5,857 bases of DNA. Source: Lentisphaera sp. GTDB lineage: Bacteria; Verrucomicrobiota; Lentisphaeria; Victivallales; GWF2-50-93. The notes below the pieces were generated by a model that did not search any database, was not told the DNA's origin, and saw nothing but the letters and a program-made list of their open reading frames with translations. Below, in pieces: positions 1 through 5,808 of this stretch. The stretch lies in contig DYMC01000056.1 of the NCBI GenBank assembly GCA_020721745.1, positions 1 to 5,857 of the forward strand, in the 5' to 3' direction. The position numbers and the translations under genes were made by a program. Every line of letters begins with the position of its first letter. The first letter of the stretch is position 1.

Positions 1-120
1 TGGTGTCAAGTTAAATTCCATGACCTTTCGGGTTCTGAATTTTATTCAACGTATTCGCGACGCAGGACACTAGCCTCTGGACTACGCCGGGGCAGGCGGT
101 GCAAATTACTTGAAGCCGCT

Positions 121-163
121 CGCAAAACTCTCCGTCCTACCACCGCAAGGACGGCCGTTTGCG
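121..163. repeat. Hairpin carrying the GCAAAACTC repeat motif
   Basis: CGCAAA (121-126) can pair with TTTGCG (158-163), and CCGTCC (132-137) with GGACGG (149-154), giving an imperfect two-part hairpin. The sequence GCAAAACTC at 122-130 is identical to the inner part of the terminal repeat of the element at 3439-3573, and in both places the motif lies beside a GC-rich hairpin. No matching right arm GAGTTTTGC is present nearby, so this would be a partial or diverged copy, or a chance match of nine bases. Confidence 0.35.
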
Positions 164-201
164 CGTGTTGCTCCGGGGGTTATATTGAGCCCGGGCCGAT
201 T

Positions 202-227
202 CCGTCCTGCCGATTTTGAGGGGACGG
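202..227 (+). promoter_or_regulatory. Possible leader hairpin ahead of the oxidoreductase gene
   Basis: CCGTCC (202-207) pairs with GGACGG (222-227) around a 14-base loop, ending 13 bases before the ATG at 241 and next to the GGAAGG ribosome-binding sequence (227-232). The same six-base stem occurs at 132-137/149-154, so the two hairpins could swap arms. It has no T-run and is not an intrinsic terminator. Any regulatory role is inference. Confidence 0.25.
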
Positions 228-240
228 GAAGGTTCGGTGG

Positions 241-1497
241 ATGTACTCGGGGGCCTGGATGATGCGTGCGTCTTGCGGCGGGATATTTGATGTTGCGATT
301 GTTGGCGGTGGGGCGGCGGGGCTTGCCGCGGCCGTCTTCGCCGGGCGGCGGGGGGCGAGATCCGTGGTGGTCGAGAAGCTGTCGTCTCCTGGGAGGAAGC
401 TGCTGGCGGCTGGTGGAGGCCATTGCAACGTTACGAACAGGGCGGCGCGTGATAAGTTCTACGCGGCGTTTGGCCGGAGCGGACGTTTCATTGCTCCGGC
501 TCTTGAACGGTTTGACAACGGATCGCTCGAAGTTTTCTTTTCCGGGCTCGGAGTTCCTCTTCACAGTCCCGATGGCTTCCACGTTTTTCCAAGAAGCGGC
601 AAGGGAGCCGATATTCTGGACGCCCTCTTGTCGGAATGCCGCAGGACCGGAGTCGAAATCGTGGACAACTGCAGAGCGGAGGAACTGTTGATTTCGGACA
701 ATGCCGTCCTTGGAGTCAGGACGAGCGCAGGTGAATTTCGTTCGAAGAGGGTAGTTATTTCAACGGGGGGCATGAGCTATCCGGAGCTGGGCTCGGACGG
801 TGACGGCTACAGGCTTGCGAAATCCGCTGGACACAGCATTGTGACTCCTGTTCCGGCCCTTGTCGAACTCCACTGCCCGGAAAAATGGGTTGCCGGCCTT
901 GCAGGGGTGTCCCTGAAAGATGTCGAGCTTTCAGTTCCGGGGAGCAGGATCAAGCCCAGGAGAGGCGAATTCCTGTTCACGCACCGGGGTGTTTCCGGTC
1001 CTGCTGTTCTGGACATTTCCGGGGATGTCGCCGGTATGGTCTCTGAAAATGGTCTTGCCCGCTTGAGCATCAACTTCATGCCTGGGGTGAGCAGGATGGA
1101 TCTGCTTGCGAAATTCGCAGAATGGCGGAGGAGTTCAGGTGGAGTCCGGATTGTGAATCTGCTGTCTGCGCTGCTGCCGAAGTCGCTTGCCGGTGTCCTG
1201 TGTGAACTGTCCTCCGTGGATTTTGCGAGAGCCTCTCAAATGGATTCGGACTCGCAGAACCGGCTTCTCGAAAACGCGACTGGATTGACACTGAATGTCA
1301 ACGGCACCGGGGGGTTCGCGAAGGCGATGCTCACCAAGGGGGGCGTGTCGCTGAAGGAGCTGGACCCGCGGACGCTTGAGAGCAGGATTGTGGGAGGATT
1401 GCACTTCGCGGGCGAAGTTCTGGATTTGCAGGGCGACTGCGGAGGATACAACCTGCAGTGGGCGTTTTCCAGTGGAATTCTCGCCCAGGGTGCTTGA
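241..1497 (+). CDS. HI0933/YhiN-family FAD-dependent oxidoreductase
   Basis: This is a 418-residue flavoprotein of the HI0933/YhiN (BaiN-like) family, predicted to be cytosolic; the physiological substrate is unknown for most members. The FAD-binding Rossmann motif is VGGGAAG at residues 21-27, with acidic E45 at the end of the second strand for the ribose. The family signature follows as GRKLLAAGGGHCNVTN (51-66); many members have Arg where this one has His61. Further family blocks are STGGMSYPELGSDGDGY (174-190), FLFTHRGVSGPAVLDIS (244-260) and the C-terminal block with GGLHFAGEVLDLQGDCGGYN (385-404), which closes the FAD site. Length fits the usual ~400 residues. ATG 241 is chosen because GGAAGG lies 8 bases upstream; ATG 259 or 262 would leave a shorter tail before the first beta strand and cannot be excluded. 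No membrane segment or signal peptide is seen. It precedes holA on the same strand, but 118 bp separate them, so co-transcription is only possible. Confidence 0.93.
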   Translation: MYSGAWMMRASCGGIFDVAIVGGGAAGLAAAVFAGRRGARSVVVEKLSSPGRKLLAAGGGHCNVTNRAARDKFYAAFGRSGRFIAPALERFDNGSLEVFFSGLGVPLHSPDGFHVFPRSGKGADILDALLSECRRTGVEIVDNCRAEELLISDNAVLGVRTSAGEFRSKRVVISTGGMSYPELGSDGDGYRLAKSAGHSIVTPVPALVELHCPEKWVAGLAGVSLKDVELSVPGSRIKPRRGEFLFTHRGVSGPAVLDISGDVAGMVSENGLARLSINFMPGVSRMDLLAKFAEWRRSSGGVRIVNLLSALLPKSLAGVLCELSSVDFARASQMDSDSQNRLLENATGLTLNVNGTGGFAKAMLTKGGVSLKELDPRTLESRIVGGLHFAGEVLDLQGDCGGYNLQWAFSSGILAQGA

Positions 1498-1615
1498 GCC
1501 GGTTGCAAAACTTCGCGTTGATATCCGGCTGCGTCCGCGGCGGGGGCGGGCAGATCCTTGATTGTTCTGAAAACGGGGTTAGATTTGGGGTCCGAAAGGG
1601 CGGGAAGATTTCAAC
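1498..1615 (+). other. Intergenic spacer with TTGCAAAACTT motif
   Basis: The spacer between the oxidoreductase stop and holA contains TTGCAAAACTT (1503-1513), matching ten consecutive bases of the terminal repeat at 3441-3450. A very GC-rich run (about 1531-1552) follows. GCCGG (1498-1502) can pair with CCGGC (1525-1529), but the stem is only 5 bp with a 22-base loop, and no T-run follows, so it is not a convincing terminator. I see no right-arm GAGTTTTGC. The holA ribosome-binding site (GGGAAG, 1602-1607) lies at its end. Confidence 0.4.
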
Positions 1616-2746
1616 ATGGCGGAAGTGGACAGAAAGATATTTCTGGTGACTGGCAACGACGAGTTCGCGGTGAAGACCAAGAGCCGCGCGATAATAACGT
1701 CGTTATGCGGCGAGAACTTCGAGGAGAACCCGGCTCTGGAGATAATCCACGGGGACTCCGACGAGAAGGAGAGTCCCGCAAAACTTGTCGGGAGCATTCT
1801 GGAGGCGATCGCCACGCCTCCGTTTCTGGCGGGAGAGAAGGTGGTATGGGTCAAGAACTTCAGCTTCGACACTATCACCGGCAAGCCCCCGTCGTCCGGC
1901 AGGAGGAGGAAGCAGGAGAATGATGCATCCGCCGACGAGGTGTTCGAGAGGCTGGTGGAGACGATAAAGGCCGGGCTTCCGGATGGGGTCAGGATGCTGA
2001 TGGGCATCTTCAACATGGACAGGCGTTCGGCGTTCTACAAGGCCTGCGCGAAGGCGGCGGAGCTTCATGAGTTTGAGAAGCTGGGCACGGACACGCGGAA
2101 CCTTCCCGAGATATTGTCCAGGCACATAGCGTCGTCTTGCGCGGAGATGGGCATGACGGTGACGCGCGACGCGGAGAACTTCCTGATAGAGGCCTGCGGC
2201 GCGAGCCATTCGAGGATAATCAACGAGCTGGAAAAGATCTCCGCGTTCATCCATCCGCGCACGGAGGCGTCGCTGCAGGACTGTCTCCAGATATGCAGCA
2301 TGACCCCGGAGATGGCGTCCTGGGCGTTCTCGGAGGCTGTGGGACGCAGGGATCTGCCGGCGGCGATGAGGGCGCTGGACATACTGATAACGCCGAAGAA
2401 CCCGGAGATAAGGATAATTTATTCGCTGATAGGGCTTTTCAGCGACATGGCGCAGATCCGCGCGGTTTCGGACGAGGTTGGCCTGGGGAAGTGTTATCGC
2501 TATCCGGACTTTGACCAGAAGCTCAAGAGTGTGCCGCAGGAGATCAGGGAGAAGTATTCATGGAGCGCGATATTCTCGATGAACCCCTACAGGGCGTTCA
2601 AGATACACGAGCAGGCGTCGAAGATCCCGCCGCACAAGTTCGCCGAGGCGTTTCAGGAAATACTCAGGACGAACAAGGCGCTGGTTTCAGGTGCCGCCAA
2701 TCCGCGCCTCGAGTTGGAGAACCTTGCTGTAAAACTCTGCACATGA
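1616..2746 (+). CDS. holA: DNA polymerase III subunit delta
   Basis: This 376-residue protein is the delta subunit of the clamp loader, which opens the beta sliding clamp so the loader can place it on primed DNA. The N-terminal domain begins with strand IFLVTGNDEF (8-17), where the Walker-A-like loop is degenerate as in all delta subunits, so no ATP binding is expected. PPFLAGEKVVWVKN (68-81) matches the family block before the second nucleotide-fold strand, and GVRMLMGIFNMDRRSAFYKA (124-143) the strand and helix that in other deltas contain the 'lxKRkklyk' pattern. Residues about 160-235 form the lid-like helical domain, and EIRIIYSLIGLFSDMAQIRA (264-283) starts the C-terminal collar domain. 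It is somewhat longer than the usual ~340 residues, partly through a basic, polar segment at 87-107 (SGRRRKQEND core). ATG 1616 has a weak GGGAAG 8 bases upstream. Its stop faces the convergent phosphatase gene 48 bp away. The assignment rests on overall block order rather than a single diagnostic motif. Confidence 0.88.
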   Translation: MAEVDRKIFLVTGNDEFAVKTKSRAIITSLCGENFEENPALEIIHGDSDEKESPAKLVGSILEAIATPPFLAGEKVVWVKNFSFDTITGKPPSSGRRRKQENDASADEVFERLVETIKAGLPDGVRMLMGIFNMDRRSAFYKACAKAAELHEFEKLGTDTRNLPEILSRHIASSCAEMGMTVTRDAENFLIEACGASHSRIINELEKISAFIHPRTEASLQDCLQICSMTPEMASWAFSEAVGRRDLPAAMRALDILITPKNPEIRIIYSLIGLFSDMAQIRAVSDEVGLGKCYRYPDFDQKLKSVPQEIREKYSWSAIFSMNPYRAFKIHEQASKIPPHKFAEAFQEILRTNKALVSGAANPRLELENLAVKLCT

Positions 2747-2774
2747 GGGAGACGGTGGGGCCGCCGTCCATCCC
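2747..2774. terminator. GC-rich hairpin between convergent genes
   Basis: GACGGTG (2751-2757) pairs with CGCCGTC (2762-2768), with one G-T wobble and a four-base loop; GGGA (2747-2750) and TCCC (2771-2774) extend it across a two-base CA bulge. It begins immediately after the holA stop and lies 20 bp from the stop of the convergent phosphatase gene, a position suited to stopping transcription from either side. No T-run follows on the + strand and none on the - strand, so it is not a standard intrinsic terminator; it could instead protect the mRNA 3' end. Confidence 0.35.
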
Positions 2775-2794
2775 AAAAACCGGGGAGAGCCTTT

Positions 2795-3394
2795 TCATTT
2801 CATCGGGTTGTATCCGAGGAGCTGCCTGACATGCGATATGTCGTTCCAGAAGAGGACTGTGGTCCTGTGGTCTCCATTGGACGGCAGTGTTATGGAGGAT
2901 ATTCCGCAGTTGTTCATGCCGAGATATAGGTTGTGGTCCGTCTTGTGTCCTTGGATCAGAGTCTGGAACAATATGCTCATGAATCCAGAGTGCGTTATGG
3001 CGAGGATTTTCTCGTCGTCCGACGATTTGAATTCCTCGATGAATGATTTGGCCCTTTGGGCCGGGTCGAGGTTCCAGGCATTCTGGGTGTCGGGGGTTCC
3101 GTATGCAGGCAGGTCCTCGTAGGGAAGAATGCTGTTGTATGAATTCTGCGGCATCTCTTCGACGAGGCGGCTGTCGAACACGACTTTGTCGCAGTGCAGC
3201 CCCGAATGCTCGTAGGTCTGCCTCGCCCTTTTTAGCGGGCTGATGAAGATCTTGTCGAAGTTTATCTCCGCAAGTGGGGGGTTGATCTGCTCGGCCTGGA
3301 GGATTCCCAGTTTGCTGAGCGGAGAGTCTATTCCCATGTGTTCACCGGTCTGCGCGGCGCTTTCAGCGTGTCTGACCAGCCAGATTCTCTTCAA
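2795..3394 (-). CDS. Histidine phosphatase family protein (phosphoglycerate mutase-like)
   Basis: Read from a TTG at 3394 this is a 199-residue member of the histidine phosphatase (branch 1, PGM-like) superfamily, which hydrolyses phosphate esters through a phosphohistidine. The catalytic motif RHAE is at residues 8-11, with His9 the nucleophile. SPLKRARQT (52-60) supplies the second phosphate-binding arginine, E79/E80 in VEEMP fit the acid region, and H135 in THSGF is the second conserved histidine. All core residues are present, so the enzyme should be active; the substrate cannot be told. The frame stays open to an ATG at 3472, but the extra 26 codons run into the repeat element at 3439-3573 and would put an unusual tail before the first strand. 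The TTG places MKRIWLVRHAE at the N-terminus, as is typical. Its ribosome-binding site is weak and close (GGTGG, 3399-3403, only 4 bases away), which leaves the start uncertain. It converges on holA. Confidence 0.88.
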   Translation of the reverse strand: MKRIWLVRHAESAAQTGEHMGIDSPLSKLGILQAEQINPPLAEINFDKIFISPLKRARQTYEHSGLHCDKVVFDSRLVEEMPQNSYNSILPYEDLPAYGTPDTQNAWNLDPAQRAKSFIEEFKSSDDEKILAITHSGFMSILFQTLIQGHKTDHNLYLGMNNCGISSITLPSNGDHRTTVLFWNDISHVRQLLGYNPMK

Positions 3395-3438
3395 TGTGCC
3401 ACCGTTTGAACTTCGATGTATGTTTGTTTTATCGAGGT

Positions 3439-3573
3439 AATTGCAAAACTCTTTTCGCGGGCATGGCAACACGTGATTTCATACGTGTCAAGAGCATGCC
3501 CCTCCACGCCGATTTTGCGAAAAATCGGCGTAAAAATGGAGGGACGCGCTTGCGCGTCCGGAGTTTTGCAATT
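3439..3573 (+). repeat. 135-bp inverted-repeat element with three tandem hairpins
   Basis: The ends are perfect 13-bp inverted repeats, AATTGCAAAACTC (3439-3451) and GAGTTTTGCAATT (3561-3573). Three hairpins fill the interior almost without spacers. Hairpin I has stems 3459-3465/3495-3501 and 3469-3474/3483-3488. Hairpin II pairs 3502-3505 with 3538-3541 and then 3506-3516 with 3521-3531, eleven perfect pairs closed by a GCGA loop, with AAAAAT (3532-3537) bulged. Hairpin III pairs GGACGCG (3542-3548) with CGCGTCC (3553-3559) around CTTG. Read on the + strand the loops are GCGA (GNRA class) and CUUG, both known stable RNA tetraloops, so the + strand is the likelier RNA orientation. No target-site duplication is obvious. 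It has no coding capacity of its own. A non-autonomous mobile element (MITE or REP-like) or an interspersed structured RNA are the two best explanations; the structure is certain on paper, its nature is inferred. Confidence 0.75.
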
Positions 3574-3642
3574 GGCTCTATCGTAAAATGACTTTAATCT
3601 ATGCTGTCCGCGGATCTAATCAAATCATTATTTGGAGAAAAA

Positions 3643-3762
3643 CATGCAGACGGTGTCCAGATACGGCAGCTTCAGGGCGTGGCCGACTGTATGCTGGGCA
3701 GGGGTGACGATGCCTGGAGGACTTCCGTGAAGGTGGTGCCGGACAATCTGGAGAATCCGGTA
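3643..3762 (+). pseudogene. Possible gene remnant, GH94-like fragment
   Basis: One + frame gives about 40 protein-like residues with GC-rich third positions, including ADCMLGRGDDAW followed by VVPDNLENP. The LGRGDxAW pattern resembles the helix of the (alpha/alpha)6 barrel in GH94 phosphorylases and related GH36-type enzymes, where a similar 'AE.LLG.G.rA.ey....P' stretch occurs. No catalytic region or continuation is visible on either side: upstream lies the repeat element, downstream the frame passes into AT-rich non-coding DNA. The frame formally has an ATG at 3601. I read this as a decayed fragment, or as chance; the resemblance is from memory and short. Confidence 0.22.
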
Positions 3763-3870
3763 AGTCAATCTGCTGCGAGCCGTTCTCATTTACAAAATAC
3801 AAAAACAGCTGGAGATAGCTGGGATATTTTGTTTTTTAATCGATCAAACATCGTTTTTGCATTTTGTTCA

Positions 3871-3939
3871 AGTAAATATTCACTGAAGACGTGAGCTTCG
3901 CAACGTCTCAAGAATGACGGGGTTCGGTGAATATTTACT
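3871..3939. repeat. 69-bp nested palindrome in AT-rich DNA
   Basis: AGTAAATATTCAC (3871-3883) and GTGAATATTTACT (3927-3939) are perfect 13-bp inverted repeats. Inside them AGACGT (3887-3892) pairs with ACGTCT (3903-3908) around a ten-base loop. The surrounding 3775-3960 stretch is clearly richer in A+T than the flanking genes. The size and layout suit a small recombination site, a miniature element or a regulatory hairpin. It lies downstream of the leftward metallophosphoesterase gene but has no adjoining T-run of the kind an intrinsic terminator needs. Confidence 0.6.
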
Positions 3940-3978
3940 CCGGATTGATGTATCAAGTGGATTTCATCACGCACACGC

Positions 3979-4008
3979 AAAAAGAAGCCGGTTTTTTCTC
4001 TCGTCGGC
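3979..4008 (-). terminator. Weak possible terminator after the metallophosphoesterase gene
   Basis: On the - strand GCCG (4008-4005) can pair with CGGC (3990-3987), followed directly by TTCTTTTT (3986-3979). It starts 33 bp past the gene's stop, the right place for an intrinsic terminator. The stem is only 4 bp with a 14-base loop, so the call rests mainly on the T-run and position. Confidence 0.25.
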
Positions 4009-4040
4009 AACACGATGGAGATCTACACTGGCTCTGGATG

Positions 4041-4829
4041 TCAGCTTCCCTTTTCGAGGCGTTGCGCAAGTCTTTCCGGGAGACCTGACTCTATGATGCT
4101 TTTCTGCGCTGCGGCGATGTCGTATTGAAGTCTGTAGCGGACGAGTTTGTTCGCGGTGCTGTCGTAGACGGCGAAGGAGGCTCTTGGATCCCTGTTCCTG
4201 GGCTGTCCCACGCTCCCGACGTTTATCAGATACTTGCAGTTTTTCTCGATGATGATTTCGGGTTCCGGGTCGTTGGCTGGGTCGGCGCTGCCCTTCCACG
4301 GCAGTATCTCGTCCACAGGGGTCGCTCCGCCGGCGAAGCCTTTTTTGATGAAAGCTATCGGGACGTGGGAGTGCCCGCAGAAGCAAAGCTGGGAGAACTG
4401 GTAGTTGAAATTGTCGCGGGCCTGGTGGATGTCGAATATGTATCCCCAGCTTTCCGGCGAATCCAGCGTCGCATGGACTATGGTGATCGGTGCTCCCTTT
4501 ATCACCGTCTTGTATGGGAGCTTGGCCAGGAAGTTCCTCTGTGTTTCATCCAGCTGTGCCTTGGTCCAGAGCACGGCGGCCTTCGCGTGTTGGTTGAATC
4601 CAAGCATCTCCTCGTCGTTGTTCGAGACGTATTCGTCGTGGTTGCCCCTCACAAAGCCGACGATGTCGAGAGCGTTCATCATATTGAGGCACTGCGCCGG
4701 GTTGGCGTTGTATCCGACCACGTCCCCCAGGCAGATGTATTTTTCGACACCGACTTCCTTGCACTTTTCGAGGACGACGGACAGTGCCTGGATGTTCGCA
4801 TGGATGTCGCTCAGAATCGCGTACTTCAT
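4041..4829 (-). CDS. Calcineurin-like metallophosphoesterase
   Basis: This 262-residue protein belongs to the two-metal calcineurin-like phosphoesterases, in the subgroup related to bacterial YfcE/diadenosine tetraphosphatase-like enzymes. All metal-binding blocks are in order: D8 and H10 in SDIHAN (7-12), D36 in GDVVGY (35-40), GNHD (62-65), H119 in VHAT, and GHSH (152-155). INVGSVGQPR (202-211), followed by the DPRAS motif, is typical of this subgroup. It should hydrolyse a phosphomonoester or phosphodiester; the substrate is unknown. No signal peptide or membrane segment is visible, so it is probably cytosolic. The frame continues upstream to 4874, but the ATG at 4829 is preferred because GGTGGGG lies 4-10 bases upstream and the protein then starts MKYAILSDIH, the usual N-terminus; the longer version would also overlap apt. 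It follows apt by 34 bp on the same strand, so the two are probably one operon. Confidence 0.93.
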   Translation of the reverse strand: MKYAILSDIHANIQALSVVLEKCKEVGVEKYICLGDVVGYNANPAQCLNMMNALDIVGFVRGNHDEYVSNNDEEMLGFNQHAKAAVLWTKAQLDETQRNFLAKLPYKTVIKGAPITIVHATLDSPESWGYIFDIHQARDNFNYQFSQLCFCGHSHVPIAFIKKGFAGGATPVDEILPWKGSADPANDPEPEIIIEKNCKYLINVGSVGQPRNRDPRASFAVYDSTANKLVRYRLQYDIAAAQKSIIESGLPERLAQRLEKGS

Positions 4830-4863
4830 TTTCCCCACCTTATTTTCAGGCCGAGAGGATGTC

Positions 4864-5388
4864 TCAATCCACAACGATTATTGAATTGACTGGATGTTTG
4901 GGAATATTCTTCCTTCCATTTAGGAATGCAAGCTCGACAAGGAATTCCACGCCGATTATTCTTGCGCCGAGTTTTTCGACAAGCCTTATCGCTGCGCCGG
5001 CGGTGCCGCCAGTCGCCAGGAGATCGTCTATCAGGAGCACCTTGTCGCCCTTTTGCAGGGCGTCGGAATGTATCTCCATGGTGGCCGTCCCGTATTCGAG
5101 ATCATAGCTGGCCTCTATGGTTTGATATGGCAGCTTGCCTTTTTTCCTCACCGGGACTATTCCGCATCCGAGCCTGTATGCGAGAGCCGACCCGAATATG
5201 AATCCTCTTGACTCCACCGCCACGACGTAGTCCGGCTTTGCCTTCAGATATCTTGTCGACATGATTTCGATGACCTCTGCGAACGCCTCCGGCGATTTGA
5301 GCACCGGCGTTATGTCCTTGAACACTATCCCCTGCTTTGGGAAGTCCTTGATGTCCCGGATCAACCCTGATATTGTTTCCATGCTCAT
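4864..5388 (-). CDS. apt: Adenine phosphoribosyltransferase
   Basis: The 174-residue enzyme makes AMP from adenine and PRPP in purine salvage, in the cytosol, normally as a dimer. The N-terminal family block FPKQGIVFKDITP (16-28) is present, as is ESRGFIFG (59-66), whose Arg61 belongs to the active site. The flexible-loop region VPVRKKGKLP (78-87) leads to EYGTATMEIH (98-107), and the PRPP-binding signature is VLLIDDLLATGGTA (117-130). Length and block spacing are those of standard bacterial Apt, with no truncation. ATG 5388 has AAGGAGA ending 7 bases upstream and gives the usual short N-terminus; the internal Met3 is a less likely start. The gene lies about 35 bp downstream of the RNase P RNA 3' end, with no visible terminator or obvious promoter between them, and 34 bp upstream of the metallophosphoesterase gene. 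Confidence 0.98.
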   Translation of the reverse strand: MSMETISGLIRDIKDFPKQGIVFKDITPVLKSPEAFAEVIEIMSTRYLKAKPDYVVAVESRGFIFGSALAYRLGCGIVPVRKKGKLPYQTIEASYDLEYGTATMEIHSDALQKGDKVLLIDDLLATGGTAGAAIRLVEKLGARIIGVEFLVELAFLNGRKNIPKHPVNSIIVVD

Positions 5389-5423
5389 CGCGAAGTCTCC
5401 TTGTTTCCATTTCAGGACGAAAG

Positions 5424-5772
5424 TGTCAACAGCTGTAAGCCGGATTCTGTTTCCCCGCCAGAGGCGGAGACGACAGCCATTTGTCTAAGCGGCCAGAACC
5501 CGGGACTCATGCGCCGCGGGCAGCGGCATCGTCCCCTATTTGGCCTTGCTCCGGAAGGGGTTTGCCATGCGGTGCGCCTCGCGGCGGCACCCGGCGGGCT
5601 CTTACCCTGCCTTTTCACCCTTGCCCCGGGACTTGCCCGTGGCGGTCTGTTTTCTGTGGCGCTTTCCTTCCCGCGGAATATGGTCCGCGGTATCCTCCAA
5701 AGGAGGACTTCCTGCCCTGTGGAGTCCGGACTTTCCTCCCCGGCGAACCGGAGCGGCCGTCCGCTGCTGACA
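5424..5772 (-). ncRNA. rnpB: RNase P RNA, bacterial A-type
   Basis: This is the catalytic RNA that removes the 5' leader from precursor tRNAs, working with the protein RnpA. On the - strand all hallmark regions appear in order: GAGGAAAGTCCGGACTCC (within 5739-5721) with the 5' strand of P4, the GGGTGAAAAGG then GGTAAGAGCCC stretch (5620-5596), CAAATAGGGG (about 5542-5533), the GGT (5500-5498) in GGGTTC that binds the tRNA 3' CCA, and the 3' P4 strand in CAGAATCCGGCTTACAG (5449-5433). Helix P1 can be drawn between TGTCAGCAG (5772-5764) and CTGTTGACA (5432-5424), with one G-T wobble, which sets the ends to within a few bases. The length of about 349 nt suits an A-type RNA. Long frames across it on both strands are by-products of its GC content, not genes. 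Confidence 0.97.
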
Positions 5773-5779
5773 AAACGGG

Positions 5780-5808
5780 AATCTAACCTGCAATGATGAA
5801 AATGCTAA
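5780..5808 (-). promoter_or_regulatory. Possible sigma70-type promoter of rnpB
   Basis: On the - strand TTAGCA (5808-5803) and TAGATT (5785-5780) are separated by 17 bp and each match four of six consensus bases. The predicted start, 7-8 bases further on, falls at about 5772, the 5' end of helix P1. This agreement supports the call, but the boxes are weak and the region further upstream is AT-rich, so other choices are possible. Confidence 0.4.

Larger units (their letters stand above)
1..240. other. Upstream region without a recognisable gene
   Basis: No start-to-stop gene here looks like a known protein. One + frame is open from the window edge to about 225, but its translation is Arg/Cys-rich and low in information, as expected by chance in GC-rich DNA. 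A second + frame runs from the edge to a TAG at 71-73 and could be the last 23 codons of an upstream gene; I do not recognise it. An imperfect hairpin (AATTC 14-18 with GAATT 37-41, and ACC 23-25 with GGT 31-33) followed by TTTATTC could be a weak terminator of such a gene. The second half contains the two CCGTCC/GGACGG hairpins listed separately. Confidence 0.5.

Noticed and set aside
20..100. tRNA-like stretch on the - strand, with a D-arm-like sequence near 70-90 and CCA near position 1
   Set aside because: The D stem does not pair, there is no T-arm GTTCRA, and the acceptor ends do not match. No cloverleaf can be drawn.
106..582. 158-codon frame on the - strand
   Set aside because: It lies largely opposite the well-supported oxidoreductase gene, and its Arg/Pro-rich translation shows no domain.
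3644..3730. 28-codon frame with a good GGAG at 3634-3637 six bases before the ATG
   Set aside because: The peptide is not recognisable and the other frame over the same bases looks more protein-like. A single ribosome-binding match is too little to call a gene.
3871..3939. Integron attC site
   Set aside because: Size and palindromic shape fit, but the required GTTRRRY and RYYYAAC end boxes are absent and there is no integrase or cassette array.
3786..4013. 75-codon frame on the - strand with a GTG start
   Set aside because: It crosses the nested palindrome and the possible terminator, lacks a recognisable domain, and looks like open AT-rich non-coding DNA.
4125..4889. 254-codon frame on the + strand
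   Set aside because: It is antisense to the metallophosphoesterase gene, whose complete set of metal-binding motifs settles the coding strand.
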